Positions 54,423 to 63,250 of a stretch of 64,000 bases of DNA are shown piece by piece. Position numbers and translations under genes: made by a program. The notes below the pieces were generated by a model, which had not been told where the DNA came from, ran no database searches, and saw only the letters and a list, made by a program, of their open reading frames with translations. Each line of letters starts with the position of its first letter. The first letter of the stretch is position 1. Source of the DNA: Pseudomonadota bacterium (GTDB taxonomy: Bacteria > Desulfobacterota > Binatia > Binatales > Binataceae); the NCBI GenBank assembly GCA_021324755.1, contig JAJPIL010000022.1, positions 62,001-126,000 of the forward strand, in the 5' to 3' direction.

Positions 54423-55586
54423 ATGGTGTCAGTAGGTCGCTTCCGCTTGTTTGCGCTATGGATTACAGCGGCGTGCTTAGCTCTTGCAGTGCTTTGCGCG
54501 AGAGCTGAGGGGCCGCCGTTGGCTAACAAGCCATCATCGATAAGTCAAACGCCATCGTCTGGTGATTCTGGACAAAATACGGCTCCCGCCAAACGGGCTC
54601 TGGGAGTTGATTCGCAGCAGTCCTCGACTGCGACGCCATCTTCACACTCTCAAAGTTCAATTCCGGTGCCTAAAATCGAGGTGGTATCGCCTCGCTACAA
54701 TTTTGGCTCAGTGTTAGAGGGTACGCTTATTCGCCACGCGTTTACTCTGCGCAACGCGGGTCAAGCAGACCTCGTGATCAAGGCCGTCCACGCCGCTTGT
54801 GGATGCACGGCGGGAAAACCGGCACGCCAGATACTCAAGCCCGGCGAATCTACGGATCTGGATGTCACTTTCGACACGCACTTTGAAAAAGGCTATCGCT
54901 CGCGTACGGTTACGGTCTATACCAACGACCCAGTGAACCCGGCTGTAGACCTCATTTTGGAAGGTCAAATTAGGGTAGAACTCGAAGCAAGGCCTTCGGA
55001 GTTAAATTTCGGTACGGTGCGCCGCGGCCAAGAGCTGACCCGCGATGTTGAGGTGGTATTCACGGGTGAGGGGCCTTTCGAGATAAGGGGAGTTTCCAAT
55101 TCCAATTCGAACATCGAGGCGCAAGTCATTTCCTCGGCGAAGGCGAGCAAAGCTAATTCACGGTTGCGAATCACTTTGCGCAAAACGATGCCGGTCGGGC
55201 CTTTTTACGATACGGTCCAGGTCGTGACCAGTCGAGAGACACTGGTCGTGCCGGTCTTTGGTCGAGTCATCGGCGACTTGATAGCCGACCCGCCTCAGGT
55301 TTCCTTTGGCGTCGTCGGCCGAGGACATCCCACAGAGCGGATTTTACGGTTAACTAACGCCGGTCAAAAGCCGATTAAGATAATCGCTATTTCGAGCTCG
55401 AATCCTAGCGTCACGGCTAAAGCCGAGGAAACTAAACCCGGAAAAGAGTATAAAATCGTTGTAGAGCTGCTGAAAGACGCTCCCGAGGGACAGGTGCGTG
55501 GGGCATTGCGTGTGGTTACGGACAGTCCGACTGAGACCTCTCTTACAATACCGTTTTACGCTATAGTCGGTGGCCTACGCAGCTAA
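54423..55586 (+). CDS. DUF1573 secreted protein
   Basis: 387 aa from the ATG at 54423 (a TTG at 54417 is also open). A signal peptide (FALWITAACLALAVLCARAEG) and a Ser/Gln-rich linker precede three Ig-like DUF1573/ASPM-type beta modules. The first is RYNFGSVLEGTLIRHAFTLRNAG with a conserved ACGCT pair of Cys, the second PSELNFGTVRRGQELTRDVEV, and the third PPQVSFGVVGRGHPTERILRL. The domain occurs in periplasmic proteins of unknown role. Probably structural or an assembly factor. Confidence 0.85.
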   Translation: MVSVGRFRLFALWITAACLALAVLCARAEGPPLANKPSSISQTPSSGDSGQNTAPAKRALGVDSQQSSTATPSSHSQSSIPVPKIEVVSPRYNFGSVLEGTLIRHAFTLRNAGQADLVIKAVHAACGCTAGKPARQILKPGESTDLDVTFDTHFEKGYRSRTVTVYTNDPVNPAVDLILEGQIRVELEARPSELNFGTVRRGQELTRDVEVVFTGEGPFEIRGVSNSNSNIEAQVISSAKASKANSRLRITLRKTMPVGPFYDTVQVVTSRETLVVPVFGRVIGDLIADPPQVSFGVVGRGHPTERILRLTNAGQKPIKIIAISSSNPSVTAKAEETKPGKEYKIVVELLKDAPEGQVRGALRVVTDSPTETSLTIPFYAIVGGLRS

Positions 55587-56355
55587 TCACATGATTGTGG
55601 CGTCGGATGTTTTTCCGCAGCTGAAACAGTCGATAGCGTAGCTAGTCTCGCGGTGCCAAAAGTTTGCCGGCTGAGACCGGAGCGAGTAGCGCTGTTGGGA
55701 GAGTTCGTGGTTCGAGTACTGCTTTGGAAAGCCGAAGCCAACCTTTTTTGTGTCAGCTTTCCAGGTGGCATATTCTGGATGCGCTTCAGAGTAGCGGCTA
55801 GCGATGCAGTAGGGAGGCAGCTTTTTGGTGGCGCTTAACAGTGTAGTTACCGTACGAGTTGTCAGCTCGACTTCAAGTGATGACGAATATGTGCCACGGC
55901 GAATTGGATCGCTGGTGGGAACAGGAACAGTTCCGATCGTGATCCTCGAGAAAGCCGAGAAAACCGGTAATGAAGAAAACTTGTGATTTTCGGTAAAGTT
56001 CTTTTCGGTGCAGCTTGTGCTGAACCTGCACAGTTGAGCCTTCCAACGCGATTAGTTTCAAGTTCTCTACCGCCTAGCAGGCCGCCTCACCTGAGAAGGT
56101 ATGCGCTTTGCTCTTACACAAGGAAAGGTATGGTTTTATTTTTGGTTTTAAAATCGGGCTTTCCGGCACGACAGTTGAAAGTCTGATCAGTTTGATCTTT
56201 GAAAGCGCGGTCGTCCGGCCCTGTTAGCGTTTGAGCTTTACGTGGGCGAATTTAAGCTTTTAAAGTTTTGTTAGCAGAAAGGTTCCGGTTGGCGACATGA
56301 AGTTAGGCGTGCGTTGAATCGACGTAGCCCGGGAAGGAAAAATCCAGGAGGCCTA
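55587..56355. other. Long intergenic region with one candidate small ORF
   Basis: About 770 bp. The only plausible coding segment is the 53-codon frame at 55825-55986. The rest contains scattered AT-rich runs (56110-56150) and no hairpin with a T-tract that I can defend. Confidence 0.4.
55825..55986 (+). CDS. Candidate 53-aa protein
   Basis: A TTG at 55825 (or GTG at 55828) follows GGAGG with 7-10 nt spacing. The product is a short beta-type sequence (SVVTVRVVSSTSSDDEYVPR ... GTGTVPIVILEKAEKTGNEE) with an acidic tail. No family recognised. It could be a chance frame, but the ribosome site and codon pattern favour translation. Confidence 0.3.
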   Translation: MVALNSVVTVRVVSSTSSDDEYVPRRIGSLVGTGTVPIVILEKAEKTGNEENL

Positions 56356-56622
56356 ATGCCGGGGCAGTTAATTCATCTGTTGATTAAAGCGTACGACATC
56401 GTAACGCACAGTTATGATGGGTGGGTTCGGCGTGGGTCGAAGGATCGCAAACAACTGGAGATATCGAGCGACGAACTTGACGAGGTGTTGAAAGCGGTAA
56501 CTGGTGGGCTTCAATTCGTTCGATGTATCTGGTTTTGCCCCGAGGATCATAAGTTTGGTATTACGTGTCAGTACGGTGAAACGACGATAGACCTCAGTAT
56601 GCAGGTCCGTGATGCTCACTAG
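56356..56622 (+). CDS. Hypothetical 88-aa protein
   Basis: The ATG at 56356 has AGGAGG 4 nt upstream, preferred over an upstream start at 56314. The product has no membrane segment. It has mixed helix (ELDEVLKAVTGGLQF) and beta (RCIWFCPEDHKFGITCQYGETTIDLS) character, with three Cys. The family is unknown. Neighbours give no hint; the gene stands alone between two long gaps. Confidence 0.5.
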   Translation: MPGQLIHLLIKAYDIVTHSYDGWVRRGSKDRKQLEISSDELDEVLKAVTGGLQFVRCIWFCPEDHKFGITCQYGETTIDLSMQVRDAH

Positions 56623-56942
56623 CCTTTTCGCTTGCGATTAAAAGCGATTGAAGGTTGGCCGGGGGCGCGGGCGGTCTTAATGGTCCGTTAAATGGGCGAG
56701 CCTCGAGGCAGCGGAATAGCTTGGGGACCGTGCGCTTGCTTTAGGAATTACTGGTCGGGATTGAGTTGTGGTGGGAGCGCCTTTCAGACTGCGGCGATGT
56801 ATAATCGGCTGTAGACGCGCTTGACCGTCCTGAGATTCGCGCTTTTTACGACGAGAAGGTAATTTCTTTCGGCCGAGCGCGTGGGGATAGCACAAGAGAT
56901 AAGCGGTGACCAGAGTGAAAGTGTCCCCGAGAAGGGGCTGCG
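56623..56942. other. Intergenic region, nothing recognised
   Basis: 320 bp before the YiiX-like gene. No convincing gene, hairpin or repeat. Confidence 0.4.
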
Positions 56943-57878
56943 ATGGGGCTACGGGCGAAACGTTACTTGCATGACGCGATAAGGCGCTACGATCTGCGAG
57001 GTTGGCTGACGCGCGCTCTCACTAGGGCTTGTATCCGTTTTCTTACCCGCCCTGTCAAACAGTATCAGCTTAAGATTCCTGTCGATACGGCTCGCCTTAA
57101 GCGATTTATCGCGAAGGGAGATGTAGTGCTGGTCGAGGGTAACGAGCGAATCAGTGAAATTATCAAGTACTTGACCCAAAGCTCGTGGTCGCATGCCGCG
57201 CTTTACGTTGGCGATGAACCTTTAAAGCGCTTGCCCGCTCTTAAGGATTCGCTTATCGAGCGTTTTGGGGAGGAGTCTAAGTACTTGCTCGTTGAGGCGC
57301 TACCAGACCAAGGGGTGGTGCTCTCTCCGCTGGTAAAGTATAGCTCGTTTAATATTCGAGTGTGTCGACCTTACAATTTGACCCGCCGCGATTTAGACCG
57401 GCTCTTGACGATGGCGCTTGCTCAAGTTGGACATCAGTACGACCTCAAAAACGTTTTGGATCTGGCCCGTTACTTTTTCCCCTTTACTCTTTTGCCTAGG
57501 CGTTGGCAGCGCCAAGTTTTCAACTTCGGCAGCGGCGAGCCGACGCGCGTAATCTGCTCCAGTATGATCGCGTCTTTGTTTCATGAGATAAAATTTCCGA
57601 TCATTCCCCACATCGAGTTGGTAAACGATAGCGCACCCGAAGAGCCACGGTTTTTGGCGGTGCTGAGGGAGTGGCTTGGTTGGCGTCCTGCCGGGCGGTT
57701 AGAGGTATTCAAGCCCACGCCGTCAACACTTATTATTCCGCGCGACTTTGATTTGTCTCCTTATTTTGAGGTCGTAAAGTTCAACATTATCGAGGAGCTC
57801 AAGTTCGACTATCGCCGCATCGCGTGGGTCGACGAGCTTGGGCAGTCGCATGAGACTAAGCTAAACGGTTCTCGTTAG
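56943..57878 (+). CDS. YiiX/YebB-like permuted papain-fold protein
   Basis: 311 aa. The NlpC/P60-superfamily core of the YiiX/LRAT-like permuted type is visible: GDVVLVEGNERISEIIKYLTQ at ~60-80 and the His in SSWSHAALYVGD (~88). Later, VGHQYDLKNVLDL precedes the catalytic Cys in TRVICSSMIASLFHE (~201-210). Such proteins hydrolyse amide or ester bonds of lipids or peptides. The absence of a signal peptide and the charged C-terminal extension suggest a cytoplasmic or membrane-surface location. Confidence 0.78.
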   Translation: MGLRAKRYLHDAIRRYDLRGWLTRALTRACIRFLTRPVKQYQLKIPVDTARLKRFIAKGDVVLVEGNERISEIIKYLTQSSWSHAALYVGDEPLKRLPALKDSLIERFGEESKYLLVEALPDQGVVLSPLVKYSSFNIRVCRPYNLTRRDLDRLLTMALAQVGHQYDLKNVLDLARYFFPFTLLPRRWQRQVFNFGSGEPTRVICSSMIASLFHEIKFPIIPHIELVNDSAPEEPRFLAVLREWLGWRPAGRLEVFKPTPSTLIIPRDFDLSPYFEVVKFNIIEELKFDYRRIAWVDELGQSHETKLNGSR

Positions 57879-57893
57879 CCGGTGATTGCGTAG

Positions 57894-57946
57894 CCCCAAA
57901 AGGTTTGCCAAGCTAGTTGTTGTTAGCTGCCTTAACCTTTTTGGGG
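57894..57946 (+). promoter_or_regulatory. Long hairpin covering the ribosome site of the 95-aa gene
   Basis: Outer arms 57894-57905 (CCCCAAAAGGTT) and 57934-57946 (AACCTTTTTGGGG, one extra T) pair. An inner AGCTA/TAGCT stem closes the loop. The GGGG at 57943-57946 is the only ribosome-site-like sequence before the TTG at 57954. The stem also sits 16 bp after the upstream stop codon, so it may double as a terminator. Confidence 0.55.
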
Positions 57947-57953
57947 ATACACG

Positions 57954-58241
57954 TTGCGACAGAGCATGAGGGACAACAATGGCTCACTGGAGCGAGAGGC
58001 TTTGGAGCGCCGTATCGCGAAAATACTCCATCGTCACTGCAATTTTGGCTGGGCGCACTACTACATCCCGAGCGAAAAGTTTCCAAGCCTAATTGAGGAG
58101 TTAGTAGAACTGCTCGCCCCGCAGGGCGAGGTTTGCCATGAGGAAGTAGTGCGGGCGCTGCTCAAACTAAAGCACGTGGGGTCGGAGCAGGAGCGAGCCG
58201 AAGCTCTGCAACGTGAATTCGTGATTTGCAAAAGGAAATAA
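57954..58241 (+). CDS. Hypothetical 95-aa protein
   Basis: TTG start (an ATG five codons on is possible). The product is an acidic/basic helical protein (SLEREALERRIAKILHRH; SEKFPSLIEELVELLAP; EVCHEEVVRALLKLKHV) without a signal or membrane segment. The HRHCNFGWAHYYI stretch contains three His and a Cys that could bind metal. No family recognised. Its expression may be limited by the hairpin at 57894-57946. Confidence 0.55.
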   Translation: MRQSMRDNNGSLEREALERRIAKILHRHCNFGWAHYYIPSEKFPSLIEELVELLAPQGEVCHEEVVRALLKLKHVGSEQERAEALQREFVICKRK

Positions 58242-58318
58242 GGCGGGCGCAGTTCACCAAGGTTTGTCTTCTCACTGTAACGATAATACCGGTTGAGTTA
58301 TCAATTAGCCTTATCCTT

Positions 58319-61129
58319 TCAGCACAGAGGGACTTTTCTCGCCGTAAGTTCGTGTGCTTCGGCTAGGGCGACTCTGCCGGCGTTTGTGGCAAAGCGTTCG
58401 TGCAGAGGACTGATCATCGTCCCAACCGCCACCATTCTGAACGCCATACGGGCAAGGTTGGTAAACGGCGCCGGCACCAGCTCAGCCGCGTCTTTGAACT
58501 CCGCCAGCGTCTGGTTATCCCAGCCGAACAAGCCGGTCAAAAACATGTAAATCGGTAGCGAGCCGAATAGACATATAGCGACCAGCGCCCATGAACCGAT
58601 CGGATGATCGGCGCCGCTAGGCAGTAGACGAACGATCGTCGCCAGAATCGAGTAGCTTGCTATCCCAGAAAGCAACGGATTGACCAGGGTTTGCCACACG
58701 CTGAGCGCCGGAGTGATTACCCTAGACACCATCAATGTCCATCCGACAACCGCCTTTAGCAACGAGGAGAGGCCAAAGGCATAGAACAAGCCCGGAAAGC
58801 CAAAATGCTTCATGAGCGCCCAGGCGAGTACGATTCGCGAACCGTGTTCCAGAGCGGCCGCCCATGTAAATAGCCCGGTGTTTCCTACGCCTTGGAAAAC
58901 CTGATCAGGGAGCCGACCCGCGAAATCGATCGCCCGCCAGAGATGCGCAAGAAATAGCACCTGGGCGACGCGAGAAAACTGCGCCGGCAACAAGCCGTGA
59001 ACCATCACAGCGCTGAATGCGATAAAAGCACCGCCCAACATCGTCGTTACCATCGCTCCCCATCGCAGCCCTTGGTCCAGGTAGTAGCGAGTTAGCCCGA
59101 GCATACCGTGCGAGTAGCTCTCCGAGATGCTGGGCATCAGGGTGATGAATATGTACGTGCCGGTTTCGATATATGCGAAGGTAAGCATGTAGCATATGAC
59201 CCACAGCTCATTCAGTTCCAGAAAGTCCGGCAACGCCAGTACCATCAAAAGCGGTATCAACGCCCAACTAAGCGCGGTTATCAGCGAACCCAAAGTCAGC
59301 TTAAAGCCGTAGATAAGCGAACGCCTGACCGTGTCGCGGTCGAAATGGGCTAGAAATAGGGTGCTCAGCTTAAAGCCCACCGCTCGGTAAAACAGTGCGC
59401 ATAAAGCAGCGATCGACAAGTTCGCGATCACGCCTCCGATCGCGGCACCGAACGCCGCTCCCATTCCTTCGCCGTAGATGGGATGGGCTAGTCCCCATTT
59501 GCGTCCCAAAAGGCTGCATACCATCGAAGGTACGGGCGCAAGCACGTAGGTCAAAACGATAAGAAACTGGGAGTAGTCGAATCGTTGAAGCGCACGAAAA
59601 AAGTTGAAGAAAATCGACACAAACCCCGGAAAAAGAGTATAGGCGTGCAAAACTACAAGCCACGCTAAAAACGCCATTGAGGTGCGCGGCAACCAGACGG
59701 CTGCCCCCAGGGCGAGAGCTGTGACCGCGAGACTTCCGGTCAAAGCATGGAACCAGACAAAAAACTGGGCGTACGCGATCGCTCGGGCAGGGTCGGTCAC
59801 GCGAAACTCGGCAAAATACTTCACCATCGCCTGTCCGGTCCCCAGGTCAAGGAGCGCAAAGAAGAAAGGCATAAATTGGCTCACTGCCGCAGCTGCACCA
59901 CGCGCTTCCACGAAGGGATTTATGAAGTTGCGCTCGATGTAAAAAGTCGTGGCAAAGTTAAAAGGGATCATTACAAAAAGCGCGAGCAGGTAATTGTAGA
60001 GAAATCCGCTAAGTGGACGGTGAAAACCAATCAGTTCCCATCTGGGATCGCTTCGGTCGCCTCGTAATTTGTTCGAAACGGCATATCTAAAGGCGTTATT
60101 AGCGGACGATTCGTCTAGCTGCGGGTCTGATTCGAGCGAACGCTTAGGTGCCTGGCGGCCAGACGCTACCGGTAGACGAACTTCGAGCAACTTTTCGGGA
60201 TGGTTTAAACTTGTCCGGCGGACGATCACGAACGCGACCGACAAAAGGGCGCATATCGTAATTAGGAATATTGCGAGCACTACGACGTCGCCGCGCTTAG
60301 GCACGGGCGAGGCCACCCACTGGCTGAAGTTCGAAACCTTTAGCCGCGCAGCGTCGCGACTCAAGAAATAAAGAAGCCAGTTGAAGTACGGCCAGCGCTG
60401 CAATTCGTAGTTCTCGCCCGTCTCGTTAAGGCTCAATAACTCAAGTAGACCGACCGATTGGGTGGTCTGGGTAGCTGGTTGGAGCCAAGTCGTCAGAACG
60501 TAGATGCGGCCTTTGGCGATTTCGAGCCGAAGCAGAATTGGTGTGCCTGGGCTTACGCGATCGCTGCGAGCTGTGGCAACTAGAACCTCGCCCCTTGTGC
60601 GCGTGCTTGAAGAAAGCCGGACCACAGTCCGCTGATAAACTCTTCCCGCAGAGCGCCAATTGGCCTGTGAGGCAAGAGCGCTCGTGGGCGGGCCCACGTA
60701 CTGGAGTATCGCAGCTATCTCTTCCAGTCGCTGCGCGCGCCCTTTTCCCCCTCCGACGTTCACTTGCGCGCTTTGAGTGAGAGCGTTGTCCGTCAGGAAA
60801 GCTACTGAAGCGGACGGAGTGTGCTCGCCTAAAATCAGCAACATTCCAGTCCCCTGTTCGACCTGCGTCTTCAACAGCTCGAGTTCGCGCCCTGGTGCAG
60901 GCAGCGCTTCTTGAACCACGACGGTTTGGGCCTGGCTAAGTGTGCTTGTGCGCTCGGCTGAAGGATCGAGCAAAAGGCGGTCGAGTACGGACTTCTCGCT
61001 TCCCAGGTAGTAAAAACGAAATTTCTCGGTAGATGCCCAAGTTGGAGAACAAGTTGGCGCCAAGATTGACAGGAGCCATACCAACGTTAGTTGGAGAAAG
61101 GCACAAATCGCTCTGGGTTTAGTTAACAT
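58319..61129 (-). CDS. Periplasmic alpha/beta domain fused to MOP-superfamily flippase
   Basis: 936 aa from the ATG at 61129, which places a signal/anchor helix at residues ~8-25. A longer start at 61291 adds 54 unrelated residues. Residues ~33-270 form a soluble domain (LLILGEHTPSASVAFLTDN; GRIYVLTTWLQPAT; WPYFNWLLYFLSRDA) resembling the glutamine-amidotransferase-like domains of large envelope proteins. A membrane helix lies at ~281-303 and a polar linker at ~304-390. Residues ~395-890 carry about 14 helices of the Wzx/MATE (MOP) type (PFFFALLDLGTGQAMVKYFA, FPGFVSIFFNFFRALQ). It probably exports a lipid-linked saccharide. The fusion is unusual. No polysaccharide cluster is adjacent. Confidence 0.75.
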   Translation of the reverse strand: MLTKPRAICAFLQLTLVWLLSILAPTCSPTWASTEKFRFYYLGSEKSVLDRLLLDPSAERTSTLSQAQTVVVQEALPAPGRELELLKTQVEQGTGMLLILGEHTPSASVAFLTDNALTQSAQVNVGGGKGRAQRLEEIAAILQYVGPPTSALASQANWRSAGRVYQRTVVRLSSSTRTRGEVLVATARSDRVSPGTPILLRLEIAKGRIYVLTTWLQPATQTTQSVGLLELLSLNETGENYELQRWPYFNWLLYFLSRDAARLKVSNFSQWVASPVPKRGDVVVLAIFLITICALLSVAFVIVRRTSLNHPEKLLEVRLPVASGRQAPKRSLESDPQLDESSANNAFRYAVSNKLRGDRSDPRWELIGFHRPLSGFLYNYLLALFVMIPFNFATTFYIERNFINPFVEARGAAAAVSQFMPFFFALLDLGTGQAMVKYFAEFRVTDPARAIAYAQFFVWFHALTGSLAVTALALGAAVWLPRTSMAFLAWLVVLHAYTLFPGFVSIFFNFFRALQRFDYSQFLIVLTYVLAPVPSMVCSLLGRKWGLAHPIYGEGMGAAFGAAIGGVIANLSIAALCALFYRAVGFKLSTLFLAHFDRDTVRRSLIYGFKLTLGSLITALSWALIPLLMVLALPDFLELNELWVICYMLTFAYIETGTYIFITLMPSISESYSHGMLGLTRYYLDQGLRWGAMVTTMLGGAFIAFSAVMVHGLLPAQFSRVAQVLFLAHLWRAIDFAGRLPDQVFQGVGNTGLFTWAAALEHGSRIVLAWALMKHFGFPGLFYAFGLSSLLKAVVGWTLMVSRVITPALSVWQTLVNPLLSGIASYSILATIVRLLPSGADHPIGSWALVAICLFGSLPIYMFLTGLFGWDNQTLAEFKDAAELVPAPFTNLARMAFRMVAVGTMISPLHERFATNAGRVALAEAHELTARKVPLC

Positions 61130-61749
61130 AGTGATAGGTACTTCTCGGAGAAAGCTCGGTCTGGGACATTGTCTACCCTCCGCGACCGAATGTAGCGAAC
61201 ATAGCATGTCCATGCGCCTTGGGAGCCGAGGGATCCGGCTTGCCGACCAATTTGACAGTTGATAGCGTGGCTGCCAACTCTTACCGTGCATGCCGTCGCT
61301 TTGCGCGACATTTTACTTGGTTTTGAGCAAGCATTGTCCTACCGAGCACAAATCCGGGCGGGTATCAATCGTTTAAGGACGTCCCCGATGCGGAAAAGAG
61401 GTTAGCTGTGGAGCGGCGAGTCTGTAAGCGCGGTTCAAAAACCGGTTAAACGGCGAAAAAGTGGGGACTGATTGCCTGAACGTTCACGACGTTGTCGTTG
61501 GGTTAGAACCTGCTTGCGGATGATATAAGGCCGCCTTTTGCAATCTCGTTCAATAGTAACTGTGGCGCATTTTTAAGGGCCAAAGTAAAAACCGATATGC
61601 ACGCGCAGGTCGATACTATCAGGCGAAGTAGTGCGTCTTGCAAGGCGCGTTGCAAGAATTGAAATAGTCCGGTTGGAGGTGAGTTAGCCGGCTGCGAGCT
61701 CGTTTGAGGGTGTACATCTTTAAGTAAGAAAAGATAGGAGGTCGTTACA
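61130..61749. other. Divergent intergenic region with operator-like repeat
   Basis: About 620 bp between the flippase fusion and the nitroreductase gene. It contains a single AACCGGTT palindrome at 61440-61447 and the inverted repeat at 61637-61656. AGGAGG at 61736-61741 is the ribosome site of the next gene. No gene recognised. Confidence 0.4.
61637..61656. promoter_or_regulatory. Inverted repeat upstream of nitroreductase
   Basis: CTTGCAA (61637-61643) and TTGCAAG (61650-61656) are perfect 7-bp arms with a 6-bp GC-rich spacer, about 95 bp upstream of the nitroreductase start. Spacing is right for a dimeric repressor. Confidence 0.3.
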
Positions 61750-62268
61750 GTGGAAGCGTTAGAAGCGATTTTAAGTCGGCGAGTCGTCAGAGCATTTTCG
61801 AATAAACCAGTTCAACTGAGCGACCTCGTAAAAATTATCGATGCTGGCCGACATGCGATGAGCGCCCGAAACCTTCAGCCTTGGCATTTTATCATTGTGC
61901 GAGATGTTGCCACGATCCGAAAACTGGGCGAGCTTTGCTCGACCGGCCGTTTTGTGGCTGACGCGCCTTGTGCCATAGTTGTGTTGAAAGATAAAACTAA
62001 CGTCCGCTGGGCCGATATAGATTGCGCCCAAGCGGTGCAGAACATGGCCAATGCCGCGTGGGCTCTTGGTCTGGGGACCTGTTGGGTGGGCAACTTCGAC
62101 GGGCAGAAGATAGCAGAGATACTCGGTGTGTCGGATAATTGGGCAGTTTTTACCGTGCTTCCCTTTGGCTATCCCAGTCCGAACCAGCCGCCCTCGAGTC
62201 AGCGCCTGCGGCCACGCTCGCAGACGGTCGATTTGGAGAGATTCGGCCAACCGCTGGCAAGTGTTTAG
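61750..62268 (+). CDS. Nitroreductase-family protein
   Basis: 172 aa. The GTG start has AGGAGG 8 nt upstream. FMN-binding motifs include SRRVVRAFSNKPV at the N-terminus, MSARNLQPWHFIIV and ALGLGTCWVGNFDGQKI near the C-terminus. It is one of the short NAD(P)H:FMN nitroreductases. The Cys/Asp-rich centre (ADIDCAQAVQNMANAAW) is typical. Substrate unknown. Confidence 0.9.
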   Translation: MEALEAILSRRVVRAFSNKPVQLSDLVKIIDAGRHAMSARNLQPWHFIIVRDVATIRKLGELCSTGRFVADAPCAIVVLKDKTNVRWADIDCAQAVQNMANAAWALGLGTCWVGNFDGQKIAEILGVSDNWAVFTVLPFGYPSPNQPPSSQRLRPRSQTVDLERFGQPLASV

Positions 62269-62564
62269 GCACTTTAGCTCGCGGTTTTTGACGCGGCCAT
62301 CGGGTGCGGCTCCTCGAACTATCTTCGCGTAAGATACGGGTAGGTTTGGACGCCGCTTAGTAGCTATACTAGGTTTCGGGTCAGGTCGGTTGTCTGGATC
62401 GGGCCGCGCCTCGAAGAGTTTAAGCTTTTGCAGCTAAGTGGTTCCTTTTAAAAGGCGAGTCTTTGTTAGGCGGCAGCGGTTTGTTCTTTTAATCTGGTTT
62501 TTGTTTAGGGTTGAAGCTTCTCTGATGTGTCCTCAGCGTTAAATGGAGGGGATTTGGGTTTACG

Positions 62565-63002
62565 ATGAAGGTGCAAGAAGTAGAACCTCGCCAGGCGTTT
62601 GAACTTTTGCAACAGGACCCGCAAGCGGTCTATCTCGATGTGCGCACCGAAGAAGAGTTTGCCCGTGGCCATGTACCGCGGGCGCTTAACATTCCGGTGG
62701 TTTTTCCCAAGGGGCCCGGTCAGTGGGAGCCTAACGAGAAGTTCTTGGCGGCAGTAGAAGCTCTGCTGGACAAGGGTCAGAGGATAGTAGTTGGATGCGC
62801 CATGGGCGGAAGGTCGCGCAGGGCGTGTGAGATAATGATGGAGGCTGGCTTTGAGCGGGTTGTGAACTTGCGCGGAGGATTTTCGGGGCAGCGGGATCAT
62901 AGCGGTCAAATCGTTGCCCAAGGGTGGTGTGACGCGGGCCTTCCGGTGGCTCGCGACGGAACGCCCTACAGCGAGATTCTTGCCAAATTAAAACTCGCTT
63001 AA
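62565..63002 (+). CDS. Rhodanese-domain sulfurtransferase
   Basis: 145 aa, a single rhodanese domain. The persulfide-forming Cys is in VVGCAMGGRSRRA, VYLDVRTEEEFARGHVPRALNIPV is the N-terminal half, and VVNLRGGFSG follows. GGAGGGG upstream of the ATG is about 12 nt away. It may deliver sulfane sulfur. No sulfur-assimilation genes nearby. Confidence 0.92.
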   Translation: MKVQEVEPRQAFELLQQDPQAVYLDVRTEEEFARGHVPRALNIPVVFPKGPGQWEPNEKFLAAVEALLDKGQRIVVGCAMGGRSRRACEIMMEAGFERVVNLRGGFSGQRDHSGQIVAQGWCDAGLPVARDGTPYSEILAKLKLA

Positions 63003-63102
63003 GCCTTGAGCTGACTAAAACGTTGTGGTGTAGACTGGCACGAATTCGGTTCTGTGCGTTCTCCGACAATGGGAAAGGGCGTTTAGCTTACTTTATTCGC
63101 CA

Positions 63103-63121
63103 GGGAGTGACGCCCACTCCC
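63103..63121 (+). other. 7-bp hairpin upstream of cobalamin adenosyltransferase
   Basis: GGGAGTG (63103-63109) and CACTCCC (63115-63121) are perfect arms with a 5-nt loop, followed by GCCGACAC. It recalls part of a cobalamin riboswitch, but no B12 box is present and the 61-codon frame across it is probably not real. Confidence 0.3.
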
Positions 63122-63250
63122 GCCGACACATGCATTCCTTGGATATTTGTGTTCCTGGCGAAGCTGCAGATGAGACGCCTCGGCAGGGCAAGGGTTTTGC
63201 AACAGTAGACAGTCGGCCTTGCGGGCCAATAGCGTAATTTTTATAAGCAC

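Noticed and set aside
63003..63250. Cobalamin riboswitch upstream of the PduO-type gene
   Set aside because: Only a 7-bp GGGAGTG hairpin followed by GCCGACAC resembles it; the conserved core is absent.
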